From an uncultured Bacteroidota bacterium (GTDB taxonomy: Bacteria > Bacteroidota > Bacteroidia > Chitinophagales > Chitinophagaceae): 33,314 nucleotides of DNA. Every line of letters begins with the position of its first letter. The first letter of the stretch is position 1. The stretch is from NCBI GenBank assembly GCA_903821465.1, contig CAIJLK010000251.1, forward strand, positions 1 through 33,314, in the 5' to 3' direction. The translations under genes were made by a program, and so were the position numbers. Positions 1 through 8,235 of the stretch are shown here, piece by piece. The notes under the pieces were generated by a model. The model made no database searches and was not told the DNA's origin. It saw only the letters and a program-made list of their open reading frames with translations.

Positions 1-71
1 AATAAACTATTCGCAGAAAAAGCTCCTGCGAGGAGTCCCATTTTCTGTAAAAAAGCTCTTCTTTGGTTCAC
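1..71 (-). CDS. N-terminus of a Tat-exported protein (partial)
   Basis: Only the first 23 codons lie in the window; the gene continues past the left edge. Read leftward from a GTG at 71-69, the product starts MNQRRAFLQKMGLLAGAF. That is a twin-arginine signal: RR at residues 4-5, F-L two residues on, then a hydrophobic stretch. Such leaders are typical of Tat-exported Bacteroidota enzymes, for example Gfo/Idh/MocA oxidoreductases or sulfatases, but the mature domain is not visible, so no function is assigned. GTG is preferred over the ATG at codon 11 because that later start would delete the RR pair. A tatC gene lies elsewhere in the window, so the export route is present. The gene is divergent from the rightward operon starting at 148. 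Confidence 0.6.
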   Translation of the reverse strand, partial: MNQRRAFLQKMGLLAGAFSANSL

Positions 72-122
72 GTTAGTTAAGTTGAAACAGAAAGTTAAGG
101 AAACTTGAGAAGTTTTACGCGC

Positions 123-130
123 TATCTTTG
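123..130 (+). promoter_or_regulatory. -7 promoter element TATCTTTG
   Basis: Exact match to the Bacteroidota -7 consensus TAnnTTTG, 17 bases before the ATG of the small CxxC membrane protein. A TTGA lies roughly one -33 spacing upstream. It probably drives that gene and the overlapping glycosyltransferase. Motif match only. Confidence 0.5.
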
Positions 131-147
131 GACAGAATTCGTAGCTG

Positions 148-372
148 ATGAAAAAATATTTTTGGGTCTTTTTGGGTATGTTTCTGGTGATGGGGCTCAG
201 CTCTCAGCCCCTTCTAGGGCAATGTTCTATTTGCACTAAAACAGCTTCTCAATTGGGTGAAGGCCCTGGGAAAGCCCTAAATTCCGCCATACTTTACCTG
301 GCTTTTACGCCTTTAGCCATCATGGGCTATATTGGTTGGCGTTGGTGGAAAAATGAAAAAGCACAATTATGA
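148..372 (+). CDS. small secreted/membrane CxxC protein, function unknown
   Basis: A 74-residue protein with an N-terminal signal peptide (about residues 1-24, ending LLG-Q). It is followed at once by CSIC, giving a Cys26-x-x-Cys29 pair at the mature N-terminus. One transmembrane helix (about residues 45-66) and a short basic tail, RWWKNEK, come next. The predicted layout is a tiny membrane-anchored protein with its cysteine pair outside the cytoplasm. Similar short proteins with a CxxC after the signal and a C-terminal helix are, as I recall, common in Bacteroidota, but I know no established function. LLGQC does not fit a lipobox well, so it is probably not a lipoprotein. The TGA stop overlaps the ATG of the next glycosyltransferase (ATGA), so the two genes are probably translationally coupled. 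A good -7 element lies 17 bases upstream. Confidence 0.75.
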   Translation: MKKYFWVFLGMFLVMGLSSQPLLGQCSICTKTASQLGEGPGKALNSAILYLAFTPLAIMGYIGWRWWKNEKAQL

Positions 373-1229
373 AAATTTCAGGCTTTACCATTATTAAAAA
401 TGCGATAATCAATGACTACCCAATTATAGAAGCGATCACTTCTATATTGCCCGTAGTTGATGAAATGATTGTTAGTGTGGGGGATTGTGATGATGGAACA
501 AAAGAATTGATTCAATCAATTGCTTCAGATAAAATAAAAATATTCGATTCCGTTTGGGATCCAGCATTACGTGAAGGTGGAAAAGTGCTTGCCGTTGAAA
601 CCGATAAAGCATTAGCGCATATTTCACCTGAAAGCGATTGGGCTTTTTATATTCAGGCCGACGAAGTGGTACACGAAAAATACCATACAACAATAAAAGC
701 CGCAGCGGAAAAATATGCAAGTGCTGAAAATGTAGAAGGATTGCTTTTCAAATACAAACATTTCTATGGCGTATATGACTATGAAGGAGATAGCCGAAAA
801 TGGTATCGTAGTGAAATAAGAATTATTAGAAATGACAAAAATATTCATGCCTATAGAGACGCACAGGGCTTTAGAAAAAAAAACAGAAAGCTTCAGGTAA
901 AATTGATCGATGCCTATATATTCCACTATGGTTGGGTGAAGAATACTGCCAAAATGAAAGACAAGATTAAAAACTTGAATAAATTATGGCTCGATGATGC
1001 TTCTTCTGAATTAAGGGCCGAGCTGTTTGATTATAACGATTTTGATTCCATAAAGAAATTCACGGGCACTCATCCTTCTGTTATGCAAAAAAGGATAAAT
1101 GAGCAGAATTGGAATATGAACTTAGATGTATCTCAAAAGAAAATGTCTCTAAAAAAGCGCGCTTTATATTGGGTTGAAAAGAAAACAGGTATTCGGCTCT
1201 TTGAATATAAAAATTATAAAATAATTTAA
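369..1229 (+). CDS. glycosyltransferase family 2 protein
   Basis: A 286-residue soluble GT-A type glycosyltransferase. The N-terminus has the GT2 pattern: a beta strand with the segment GFTIIKNA, then EMIVSVGDCDDGT where the nucleotide-sugar loop is expected. The metal-binding site appears as QADE at residues 96-99 in place of a textbook DxD. A second conserved block, GTHPSVMQKRI, sits near residue 236. There is no signal peptide or membrane helix, so it acts in the cytoplasm or at the inner membrane face. It overlaps the preceding small gene by 4 bases and is followed 19 bases later by another GT2 gene, which suggests sequential action on one surface glycan, probably LPS core or O-chain. The sugar and acceptor cannot be read from the sequence. 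Confidence 0.85.
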   Translation: MKISGFTIIKNAIINDYPIIEAITSILPVVDEMIVSVGDCDDGTKELIQSIASDKIKIFDSVWDPALREGGKVLAVETDKALAHISPESDWAFYIQADEVVHEKYHTTIKAAAEKYASAENVEGLLFKYKHFYGVYDYEGDSRKWYRSEIRIIRNDKNIHAYRDAQGFRKKNRKLQVKLIDAYIFHYGWVKNTAKMKDKIKNLNKLWLDDASSELRAELFDYNDFDSIKKFTGTHPSVMQKRINEQNWNMNLDVSQKKMSLKKRALYWVEKKTGIRLFEYKNYKII

Positions 1230-1248
1230 GATTCACGATCAATAGAAT

Positions 1249-2025
1249 ATGAATAAGAAATCTGTTTATATTATTTGCTATAACGAAGAACGTAAAATTG
1301 AAGCGGCAATAAAAAGTGTGCTAGGCTGGGCAGATGAAATAATTGTAGCTGATTCGTTTTCTACCGATCATACAGTAAAGATTGCCGAAAGTCTTGGAGC
1401 TAAAGTGATACAAATACCTTTTGAAAACTTCGGGAAATTACGCAATGTAGCTATTGAATCTTGTTCATACAATTGGATATTCAGTCTTGATTCAGATGAG
1501 CGTTGTACAGCATCGGTACAAAAAGAAATTGACATTATAATCAGTCAGCATACAAGCAACAACCCAACTACTTATTTCGTTCCTAGAAAAAATTATCTAC
1601 TAGGCAAATGGGTTAAATATAGCGGATGGTACCCAGATTACAGACAACCTCAATTATTCAAAAAAGGAACTTTGCACTATAATGAAGATCTTGTTCATGA
1701 AACCTATACAACTGATTCAGCACCGGGATATTTGAAAGAAGCCATATGGCAATTCCCTTTCGAAAACCTTCAGCAAATGCTTTCTAAAGCGGACAGATAT
1801 TCCACATTAGGAGCAAAAAAATTATTGGGCAAAAGGAAAGGTGGCATTGGCGTGGGATTACTACATGGATTTGCAGCTATTTTCCAATGCTACATAATGA
1901 AGAGGGGCTTTTTAGATGGCAGATGTGGCATTGCTATTGCAATTTATAATTTCACCTATACATTTTATAAGTACGCCAAACTTGCAGAATTAGAAGCAAA
2001 CTGGGGATCTCCAGATCAGCCCTAA
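1249..2025 (+). CDS. GT2 glycosyltransferase, WaaE/KdtX-like (LPS core type)
   Basis: A 258-residue GT2 enzyme that resembles the WaaE/KdtX group of LPS inner-core glucosyltransferases. The family pattern is clear: YNEE at residues 11-14, ADEIIVADSFSTD at 28-40 for nucleotide binding, and the acid motif LDSDER (D81, D83). The block RKNYLLGKWVKYSGWYPDYR, with HYNEDLVHE after it, is typical of this group. A hydrophobic stretch near residue 205 could be a membrane-contact helix. It follows the previous GT2 by 19 bases in the same direction and faces a convergent O-antigen ligase-like gene 13 bases away. The inferred role is to add a hexose to the lipid A-core; the exact linkage is unknown. Confidence 0.85.
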   Translation: MNKKSVYIICYNEERKIEAAIKSVLGWADEIIVADSFSTDHTVKIAESLGAKVIQIPFENFGKLRNVAIESCSYNWIFSLDSDERCTASVQKEIDIIISQHTSNNPTTYFVPRKNYLLGKWVKYSGWYPDYRQPQLFKKGTLHYNEDLVHETYTTDSAPGYLKEAIWQFPFENLQQMLSKADRYSTLGAKKLLGKRKGGIGVGLLHGFAAIFQCYIMKRGFLDGRCGIAIAIYNFTYTFYKYAKLAELEANWGSPDQP

Positions 2026-2038
2026 ATAAAAATGCCTT

Positions 2039-3265
2039 TCAGTATTTTACGGAAGAATTATGGTATAATTTTTTCTGCGCAATGGCTAAACCAAACATTA
2101 AAGAAAAAATCACAACAGGAAATTGGCCCTCAAAACAATCATCGATAAACAAAGGCAATATAAGTACTGCTGTTATCATAATTGCAAAAAGGTTTTTAAA
2201 TAGAAATGACCGAATTAATAAGTAGACTCCTACTAAAAAAAATAATAACCCAACCATCCCACTTGCGGCAGAATATACCAAAAAAGCAGTTTGCGGAATA
2301 AACCTGTCGCCAGCATTAATATTCGGAAAATTAAGTACATACCAATCTTTTGTTTCTTCTCTCAAATCTCCAAATCCAACGCCCAATAAGGGATTTGCAG
2401 CCGTTAAACTTAAACCGGATTTTATAGACAACACTCTTCCGCCATCTGAAGATCCTTGCAAATAAATGCCATTAGAATACTGTTTAAAATCCCAGGTTAC
2501 ATATTGAATGCGATTTCTGAATGTCGGGAAAAGTTTATAACTAAAAAAAGAAATAATGAAAACAGCTACCAGAATTCCAATTCCATATTTTCTTTGTTTT
2601 GAAAAGAATAAAAAATAAATGATTGTCAGGAACAAAGCAATATATATACTCAACAATCCGGTTTTTGCGGCAAGTAGATGAATGAAAATAAAAAAGAATA
2701 CTAATAACAAAAACCCAAGGATTCTTTCTGCATATGAAGAGTTATTAAATAATTGCCAACTCAATAAAATCATATTTAAAACTATCAACCAACTGAATCG
2801 AATATGATCGTTATCCATTAATGTAGGCATTACTTTAGCTACTAAATAGGAATGGTTGATCTCCTCAAAGTGAAAAAAATAATACACTATACTCCATATA
2901 CAGCCGCAAAAAATAATACTCGTCAATAGCCAAACAATCTGCTTCAATTGCTGTTTATTTAAGGATGTATAAATAATGCTAATTATGATCGTAAAAAAAG
3001 GAATTTTAGTGAATACAGATTGCCCCCATTCGTATTTATTGTTACTCCAAAAAAAAGAAATCACTACAGGAAAAATTATCAAACACAGTCCTATGATAAT
3101 TTTTCGAGTTTCTGGAAGATGATTCTTTCTAAAAAAAACAGGCACTATCATACAAACGGAAAGAATCGACAATGGCGCACGACCTAGTATCAAACTCGCA
3201 ATTAGCAATAATATAAACGTGAACAAGATGTTTTGTGTTCGTATTTTATTAAAAAATAAATCCAT
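2039..3265 (-). CDS. O-antigen ligase / Wzy-type polymerase-like membrane protein
   Basis: 408 residues with about ten hydrophobic helices, low complexity and high Ile/Phe, as expected of the Wzy_C/WaaL superfamily. The signature region is a periplasmic loop (about 255-330). It contains GGRVLSIKSGLSL followed by NPLLGVGFGDL (residues 291-301), the usual R...P-LLG-G-G pattern. Many homologues have a PHN motif after this loop; here the matching stretch reads IPQTAFL (about 323-329), so the expected His seems replaced by Gln. The family joins or polymerises undecaprenyl-linked glycans on the periplasmic side. The gene is convergent with two GT2 genes and divergent from the GT87-like gene. Ligase and polymerase cannot be told apart by eye. 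Confidence 0.8.
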   Translation of the reverse strand: MDLFFNKIRTQNILFTFILLLIASLILGRAPLSILSVCMIVPVFFRKNHLPETRKIIIGLCLIIFPVVISFFWSNNKYEWGQSVFTKIPFFTIIISIIYTSLNKQQLKQIVWLLTSIIFCGCIWSIVYYFFHFEEINHSYLVAKVMPTLMDNDHIRFSWLIVLNMILLSWQLFNNSSYAERILGFLLLVFFFIFIHLLAAKTGLLSIYIALFLTIIYFLFFSKQRKYGIGILVAVFIISFFSYKLFPTFRNRIQYVTWDFKQYSNGIYLQGSSDGGRVLSIKSGLSLTAANPLLGVGFGDLREETKDWYVLNFPNINAGDRFIPQTAFLVYSAASGMVGLLFFLVGVYLLIRSFLFKNLFAIMITAVLILPLFIDDCFEGQFPVVIFSLMFGLAIAQKKLYHNSSVKY

Positions 3266-3381
3266 TTTGAAAATAAATTCGAGTATACAGTTTATATTAG
3301 CATTTACTTCTTTCTGTGGAAATATATAAAACGCTTGTAAAATTATTTGACTATTAAATTAACTGTTTTCAAAATAAATCA
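3266..3381. promoter_or_regulatory. divergent intergenic region, promoters not resolved
   Basis: 116 very AT-rich bases separate the starts of the leftward O-antigen ligase-like gene and the rightward GT87-like gene. Both promoters must lie here if the genes are separately transcribed. I saw several TTTG and TATTTTC-like fragments but no pair with convincing spacing. Confidence 0.3.
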
Positions 3382-4569
3382 ATGAAATACTTTTTGAAAA
3401 ATATATCAATAGGCAAATGGAAAATTCCATTCCCGGTAATATTATGGTTTAGTTTGGCTACAATAGCAGTATTACTAGAAATGAGCAGAGGACTAGAAAG
3501 CTTTAATAATTTCATTTTATACAAACATGTGTTTATTCATTTAAAAGAACAGCACAATTTATATGTAGGTGAGCCTTTTAATTTGTTCGACAATCACTAT
3601 GGGCCATTTTTTAGTCTCATAATCGCCCCTTTCTCATTTTTTGGCGATTATGTAGGTTGCTTTTTATGGTGTATTGTAAACGCTTGGGTGTTATTTTATG
3701 CTATTCAACAACTACCAATCAGTGATCAGCATAAAATGATGGTACTATTAATATCAGCTCTTGAAATGATGACTGCCACTCATAGTGTACAATTCAATAC
3801 CATGCTTACCGGATGGATTGTTTTATCTTATGTTCTAGTAGAAAAGGAACTTGATTTTTGGGCTGTTCTATTCATTGCTGCAGGCTTTCTAGTTAAACTA
3901 TATGGTATTGTTGGCCTTGCATTTTTCTTTTTTAGTAAACACAAAGTAAAATTTGTCTTGTCGTTTATTTTTTGGATGATTGTGTTAATATGTTTACCAA
4001 TGATCATCTCATCTCCGTCATTTGTGATACAATCATACGCAGATTGGTTTTACAATTTAAAGGAAAAAGATCTACACAATACGAATGCACTTGTGAGTAA
4101 TTTTATGCAAGACATTTCAGTAATGGGAATGGCAAGAAGAATTTTTAAGATAGATAAACTTTCGAACTTTGCAGTAATTATACCGGCGGCAATAATATAT
4201 GCGCTTCCACTATTACGAATAAAGCAATTCAAATATTTACAATTTAGACTAAGCTATTTGTCATTGGCATTAATTGGGATTGTTATCTTTAGTTCCGCAT
4301 CAGAAAGTCCCACATTTGTAATTGCAATGGTAGGGGTTGCCATATGGTTTATCATTCAAAATCCAGAAAATAACAAAATATCAACAAGTTTATTAGTGTT
4401 CGCTTTTATTCTCACTTGTTTATCACCTACGGATCTAATTCCGCATTACATTAAGGATCATTTTATTCGACCATACTCCTTAAAGGCTTTACCTTGTTTT
4501 ATTATATGGCTGGTTATTGCAAAACAATTAATCATTAATAAAAAATGGCAGTACCCACAAGTAGCTTAA
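3382..4569 (+). CDS. GT87-like (DUF2029) membrane glycosyltransferase
   Basis: A 395-residue protein with 9-11 predicted hydrophobic helices. Its layout matches the GT87/DUF2029 family of polyprenyl-phosphate-sugar dependent (GT-C) mannosyltransferase-like enzymes. The first large loop (about 60-84) carries NLFDNHYGPFFSLIIAPF, which resembles the acidic loop and Y-G-P-x-F motif of this family. The C-terminus has SPTDLIPHY and then YSLKALPCFIIW (about 365-376). Such enzymes act outside the cytoplasmic membrane on lipid-linked sugars. The gene stands alone in its direction between two leftward genes. A decayed relative of the same family lies near 20.5 kb and shares the PFFxLIIAPF, GCFLWC and YSLKALPC blocks, so the family has been present at least twice in this stretch. 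The donor sugar is unknown. Confidence 0.75.
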   Translation: MKYFLKNISIGKWKIPFPVILWFSLATIAVLLEMSRGLESFNNFILYKHVFIHLKEQHNLYVGEPFNLFDNHYGPFFSLIIAPFSFFGDYVGCFLWCIVNAWVLFYAIQQLPISDQHKMMVLLISALEMMTATHSVQFNTMLTGWIVLSYVLVEKELDFWAVLFIAAGFLVKLYGIVGLAFFFFSKHKVKFVLSFIFWMIVLICLPMIISSPSFVIQSYADWFYNLKEKDLHNTNALVSNFMQDISVMGMARRIFKIDKLSNFAVIIPAAIIYALPLLRIKQFKYLQFRLSYLSLALIGIVIFSSASESPTFVIAMVGVAIWFIIQNPENNKISTSLLVFAFILTCLSPTDLIPHYIKDHFIRPYSLKALPCFIIWLVIAKQLIINKKWQYPQVA

Positions 4570-4576
4570 GGTCTAT

Positions 4577-5440
4577 TTAGTCAACTCTTTTAAGCTTTTC
4601 GTTATTTGGATTATAGTTGTCAATTTCAGCTTGTGACCATTTATCTGATAGTTTAATGATGTTATCCTTATCTGCAAATGAAACCGGTTTTTTTGTTCCG
4701 TATTTTAAAGTCATTTTCCCAAAATGATGGATGTAAACCCCTAAAGCTATATGACAGGGTTTCATATCACCAACGGTTATGCTTCGCTGTTTTGATCGCA
4801 TAAAAAAATCCCAATCAGCAACTTGTATCCGTTCATCCCATACACCCATTTTAGCGATTGAGTCTTTTGTCATCATTACATTATCTCCAACAATCCCCTC
4901 CATTACCTTGTATTTATTTTTGTCGAATAACGAATTACAAAATTTTTCCCAGTTATTATACATTAAATAAAACATAAATTTTAGGGTCCTGACGTTAAAT
5001 CCAACCAAGGAAAAAGGGTTTTTTATTCGCTTCCATTTTCTAGATAATGCATCTGTTTGTTTAAAGCTGCCCATATTTTCAATGCCAGAAGCAGACACTG
5101 CATCTAGTCCGTTTTGCAAAGCCGTTTCAATCAAGTTTTTATCCCAATTTGGAGAAACGATAACATCATTATTTAGAAAGAAAAGGAAATCTCCTTTGGC
5201 TACATTGATTCCCTGATTTTGGCAAAAAGGATAGGAATAATTTTCTTTATTTTCAATAACTATGGCTCCCTGTGATTTGAAAAATTCTAAGCTTCCATCA
5301 GTAGAATGATTATCAATGACAATAAGCTCATATGGGTTGACAGTATACTTTTCAAGGTATTTTACAAATATTTTATTAATGGCTAACCCATTATGTACTG
5401 CCGTTATGATACTTATTTTTCCCATTTTGATTGAAGGCAT
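4577..5440 (-). CDS. glycosyltransferase family 2 protein (rhamnosyltransferase-like)
   Basis: A 287-residue GT2 enzyme. The N-terminal GT-A fold shows ISIITAVHNG, then ELIVIDNHSTDGS (residues 38-50) for UDP/dTDP binding, and FLFFLNND (N90-N91-D92) as the DxD equivalent. The VSPNWDKNLI segment after it is usual for the WbbL/rhamnosyltransferase-like branch. A later W-DERIQVADWDFFMR stretch (about 200-212) fits the catalytic ED/DW region. Translation could start at the annotated ATG or at Met6 (5425), which places MGKISIIT directly at the first strand. It converges on the GT87-like gene (7 bases between stops) and is divergent from the ABC exporter. The donor sugar cannot be determined. Confidence 0.85.
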   Translation of the reverse strand: MPSIKMGKISIITAVHNGLAINKIFVKYLEKYTVNPYELIVIDNHSTDGSLEFFKSQGAIVIENKENYSYPFCQNQGINVAKGDFLFFLNNDVIVSPNWDKNLIETALQNGLDAVSASGIENMGSFKQTDALSRKWKRIKNPFSLVGFNVRTLKFMFYLMYNNWEKFCNSLFDKNKYKVMEGIVGDNVMMTKDSIAKMGVWDERIQVADWDFFMRSKQRSITVGDMKPCHIALGVYIHHFGKMTLKYGTKKPVSFADKDNIIKLSDKWSQAEIDNYNPNNEKLKRVD

Positions 5441-5460
5441 TGATAAAATTTAGCATTATT

Positions 5461-5509
5461 TGAACTAAATTTAAGGTACTTTGCAAAGTTATATAAAGTA
5501 TTTAGTTCA
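5461..5509. promoter_or_regulatory. divergent promoter/operator with nested dyad symmetry
   Basis: Between the leftward GT2 and the rightward ABC exporter there is a 10-base perfect inverted repeat, TGAACTAAAT at 5461-5470 and ATTTAGTTCA at 5500-5509. Almost centred inside it is a 12-base palindrome, ACTTTGCAAAGT (5478-5489). The palindrome supplies a leftward -7 match (TAACTTTG, plus-strand CAAAGTTA at 5484-5491) and a rightward GTACTTTG at 5476-5483. The last base of the right arm is the A of the exporter's ATG. This looks like two overlapping promoters under one symmetric binding site, but no regulator is identified. Confidence 0.45.
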
Positions 5510-7335
5510 TGAAAACATTTCTAAGATTACTAACATTTTCAAAGCCTTACTACCATTATGTCCCAGAGTACCTAATCTATATATTATTATTTATCATTTT
5601 CGGCTTATTAAACTTCACTTTTCTCATTCCCTTATTAGATGTTTTATTTAATAACAAAATAGTTCAGATAACTGTAGTGCCTAGTTTTTCAATGAGTGTG
5701 AATTTTTTTAAAGATTATTTCTATTATAATATTTATCGATATACTCAAACTCCAGGCGGCAAGTTCAATGTCTTAATCTATGTGTGCACAATTCTATTTA
5801 TTTGTGTGATACTAAAAAACATATTTGGTTTTCTGAGTCAGAAAGTACTTACTAGAATGCGAGTAAATTTATTAAAAAAATTAAGGCAAGATATTTTTAT
5901 ACAGTTTACTTCTCAATCAATTTCTTTTTTTCATAATGAGAAAAAAGGTGATTTAATGTCAACCATAAGTAACGATATTGTAGAAATAGAAAGTTCCGTT
6001 GTAAGTGCTATTCAAACTGTATTTCGCGAGCCATTGGTTATTATTTCTACTTTTGTAATGCTCTTTTATCTTTCTCCACAACTTACTTTGTTTACAATCA
6101 TTATATTCCCCGTATCTGGTTTTTTCATTTCTTCGATATCTAAAAAATTAAGAAAAAAAGCAAATCAAAGTCAAAGTCTTTCGGGTATTATTTTGAGTAT
6201 GACGGAAGAAGCCATTTCAGGAATTAGAATTATAAAAGCATTTAATGCAGAGAAAATAATTAATGATAAATTCTATAACGCTAATCACAAACTTTCAAAA
6301 CTACTTAAGTCAATAGTAAATCAAAGAGAGTTGGCGTCGCCCATTTCAGAGATATTGGGAGTTCTCGTTATTGTGGTAATTCTTATATATGGTGGGTCAT
6401 TAATCATTGAAGGGAAAGGCAATTTAACAGCTTCGAGCTTTATAGCTTATATCGCTTTTTATTTTCAAATTATCACGCCAGCAAAGAATACAGCTAATGC
6501 GATCACCACTCTACAAAAAGGATTGTCAGCAGGAGAAAGAGTTTTAAGAATTATAGATTCCCCCCAATTAATTGAGGACAAAGAAAATCCAATACTTAAA
6601 TCTTCTTTTAACACGAGTATTGTATTTCAAGATGTTTGTTTTGCTTACAAAGAGCAAGCAATTCTAAAGGATATTAGTTTAGAAATTCACAAAGGTAAAA
6701 CTATTGCATTGGTAGGTGAAAGTGGTGCTGGAAAATCTACCTTTGCAGATCTGGTTCCAAGGTTTTACGATGTTACTAATGGCGGCATCTACATTGATGG
6801 ATGCAATATCAAAGATCTTGCGGTGAAAGATTTAAGATCTTTAATCGCTATCGTTTCGCAAGAAGCCATCTTATTTAATGATACTGTTTTGAATAATATT
6901 TGTTTTGGAAATGAATTAATTGATAGAGAAGCAGCTATTAATGCAGCCAAAATTGCAAATGCTCATGAATTTATCCAACAGCTCGAAAATGGCTATGACA
7001 CTGAAATTGGCGATCGAGGCATGCGCTTAAGCGGCGGTCAAAAACAAAGGTTAACTATTGCAAGAGCCATTTATAAAAATGCGCCGATTCTCATTCTAGA
7101 TGAAGCGACATCTGCTCTAGATACCGAAAGTGAACGTTTAGTCCAGGACGCAATTAATAAGATGATGAAAAACCGAACTAGCATTGTTATTGCGCATAGG
7201 TTAAGCACAATAAGACATGCTGATGAGATTATTGTTTTACACAACGGTGTTATTTCTGAAAGGGGCAATCACGAAGAACTTATTATCAGAAACGGTATTT
7301 ACAAGAAGCTTATCGAAATGCAGGAAGTAAAATAA
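5509..7335 (+). CDS. ABC exporter, MsbA-like (fused TMD-NBD)
   Basis: A 608-residue half-transporter of the MsbA/ABCB type. The first 330 or so residues hold six membrane helices, with a longer than usual insert between helices 1 and 2 (about 45-90). The nucleotide-binding domain is complete: Walker A GESGAGKST at 403-411, Q-loop SQE near 450, signature LSGGQ at 507-511, Walker B ILILDEA with D531 and catalytic E532, a D-loop SALD, and the H-loop His at 563. It should work as a homodimer exporting a lipid-linked glycan or lipid A precursor; the surrounding glycosyltransferases favour a glycolipid. Because most Bacteroidota carry another msbA, this could be a dedicated exporter for the local glycan. 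It starts inside the nested-dyad promoter region. Confidence 0.9.
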   Translation: MKTFLRLLTFSKPYYHYVPEYLIYILLFIIFGLLNFTFLIPLLDVLFNNKIVQITVVPSFSMSVNFFKDYFYYNIYRYTQTPGGKFNVLIYVCTILFICVILKNIFGFLSQKVLTRMRVNLLKKLRQDIFIQFTSQSISFFHNEKKGDLMSTISNDIVEIESSVVSAIQTVFREPLVIISTFVMLFYLSPQLTLFTIIIFPVSGFFISSISKKLRKKANQSQSLSGIILSMTEEAISGIRIIKAFNAEKIINDKFYNANHKLSKLLKSIVNQRELASPISEILGVLVIVVILIYGGSLIIEGKGNLTASSFIAYIAFYFQIITPAKNTANAITTLQKGLSAGERVLRIIDSPQLIEDKENPILKSSFNTSIVFQDVCFAYKEQAILKDISLEIHKGKTIALVGESGAGKSTFADLVPRFYDVTNGGIYIDGCNIKDLAVKDLRSLIAIVSQEAILFNDTVLNNICFGNELIDREAAINAAKIANAHEFIQQLENGYDTEIGDRGMRLSGGQKQRLTIARAIYKNAPILILDEATSALDTESERLVQDAINKMMKNRTSIVIAHRLSTIRHADEIIVLHNGVISERGNHEELIIRNGIYKKLIEMQEVK

Positions 7336-7406
7336 AAGCCTATTTAGTATACTTAATTTACGAATACCTTTAAAATTCTCAAGAAATCTATCATTCAGAA
7401 AAGAGT

Positions 7407-7414
7407 TAATTTTG
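7407..7414 (+). promoter_or_regulatory. -7 promoter element TAATTTTG
   Basis: Exact fit to TAnnTTTG, 32 bases before the ATG of the FkbM methyltransferase gene and about 70 bases after the ABC exporter stop. It suggests the methyltransferase has its own promoter. No clear -33 TTTG at ideal spacing was seen. Confidence 0.4.
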
Positions 7415-7446
7415 TACTTTCATATATTATATAAAAATTAATACCC

Positions 7447-8184
7447 ATGTTCAGGAACTTATATAGTTTTTACAGTAACACAATAATAAAAGGCATCATT
7501 CTTCCCTTTTATTATCGCCTGCTGCGAGCGTCTTTTAAGATGTTTGGCGTTTTTGCAAAAGTATCCTTATCTCAAGCTTCAGAGGATCTTATCATAGATC
7601 TTATTTTGAAAAACGGAAAACGATCAAAAGGTATTTTTATTGATGTTGGATGTAATCATCCTATTGGATACAATAATACTTACTTACTTTATTTGCGTGG
7701 ATGGAGGGGTATTAATATTGATGGAAATGAGAAACTAATAGAATTGTATAGCAAATTCAGAAACGCTGATACCAATTTAAATTATTTAATTTCCAATAAA
7801 GAAGAGGAGGTGGTCTTCAATATTTCTAGACATGATATGATATCAACTATTGAGTCTTCTCATATGGATACTTTAGGAGAAGAAAATTTTCCGGAAAGTC
7901 AGCGAGTTAAAATGACTACCCGAACATTAAACGCTGTTTTAAACCAATACATCACTAAATCTGATACACAAATAGACCTTTTATGTATTGATGTAGAAGG
8001 CCATGACTTTGAAGTATTAACTTCTATTGATCTAGATCAATATCAACCTTACCTCATTGTGATTGAAATGCTTGACTTTTCGTTCAACGAGTGTTTAAAC
8101 CATAGAGTTTATAAGCTGTTAACCGAAAAAGGGTATACCCTATCTCATTTTGTTTTTTGCAATGGCTATTTTGTAAAAAATTAA
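7447..8184 (+). CDS. FkbM family methyltransferase
   Basis: A 245-residue SAM-dependent methyltransferase of the FkbM family (Methyltransf_21). The SAM-binding loop is FIDVGCNHP at residues 64-72. The partner acid lies in GINIDGNE (about 88-95), and the family-typical DLLCIDVEGHDFEVL ends near 191 with D182 and E184. The first 45 residues are hydrophobic or basic and may contact the membrane. FkbM enzymes O-methylate small molecules or sugars; next to glycosyltransferases and an exporter, methylation of a glycan hydroxyl is the natural inference. It is the last gene of the left glycan island. A leftward meaB gene converges from 51 bases downstream. Confidence 0.85.
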   Translation: MFRNLYSFYSNTIIKGIILPFYYRLLRASFKMFGVFAKVSLSQASEDLIIDLILKNGKRSKGIFIDVGCNHPIGYNNTYLLYLRGWRGINIDGNEKLIELYSKFRNADTNLNYLISNKEEEVVFNISRHDMISTIESSHMDTLGEENFPESQRVKMTTRTLNAVLNQYITKSDTQIDLLCIDVEGHDFEVLTSIDLDQYQPYLIVIEMLDFSFNECLNHRVYKLLTEKGYTLSHFVFCNGYFVKN

Positions 8185-8235
8185 ATCTTTTTAAAAAAGC
8201 TACTCAATAGAATGGCCTCTAAAATAGAGCTCACT

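Noticed and set aside
624..926. A 100-codon minus-strand open frame inside the first GT2 gene
   Set aside because: Antisense shadow of a clear glycosyltransferase; composition is typical of complementary AT-rich coding sequence.
8185..8235. A terminator between the FkbM and meaB genes
   Set aside because: Only a five-base stem (CTCTA/TAGAG) without a proper T run could be found.
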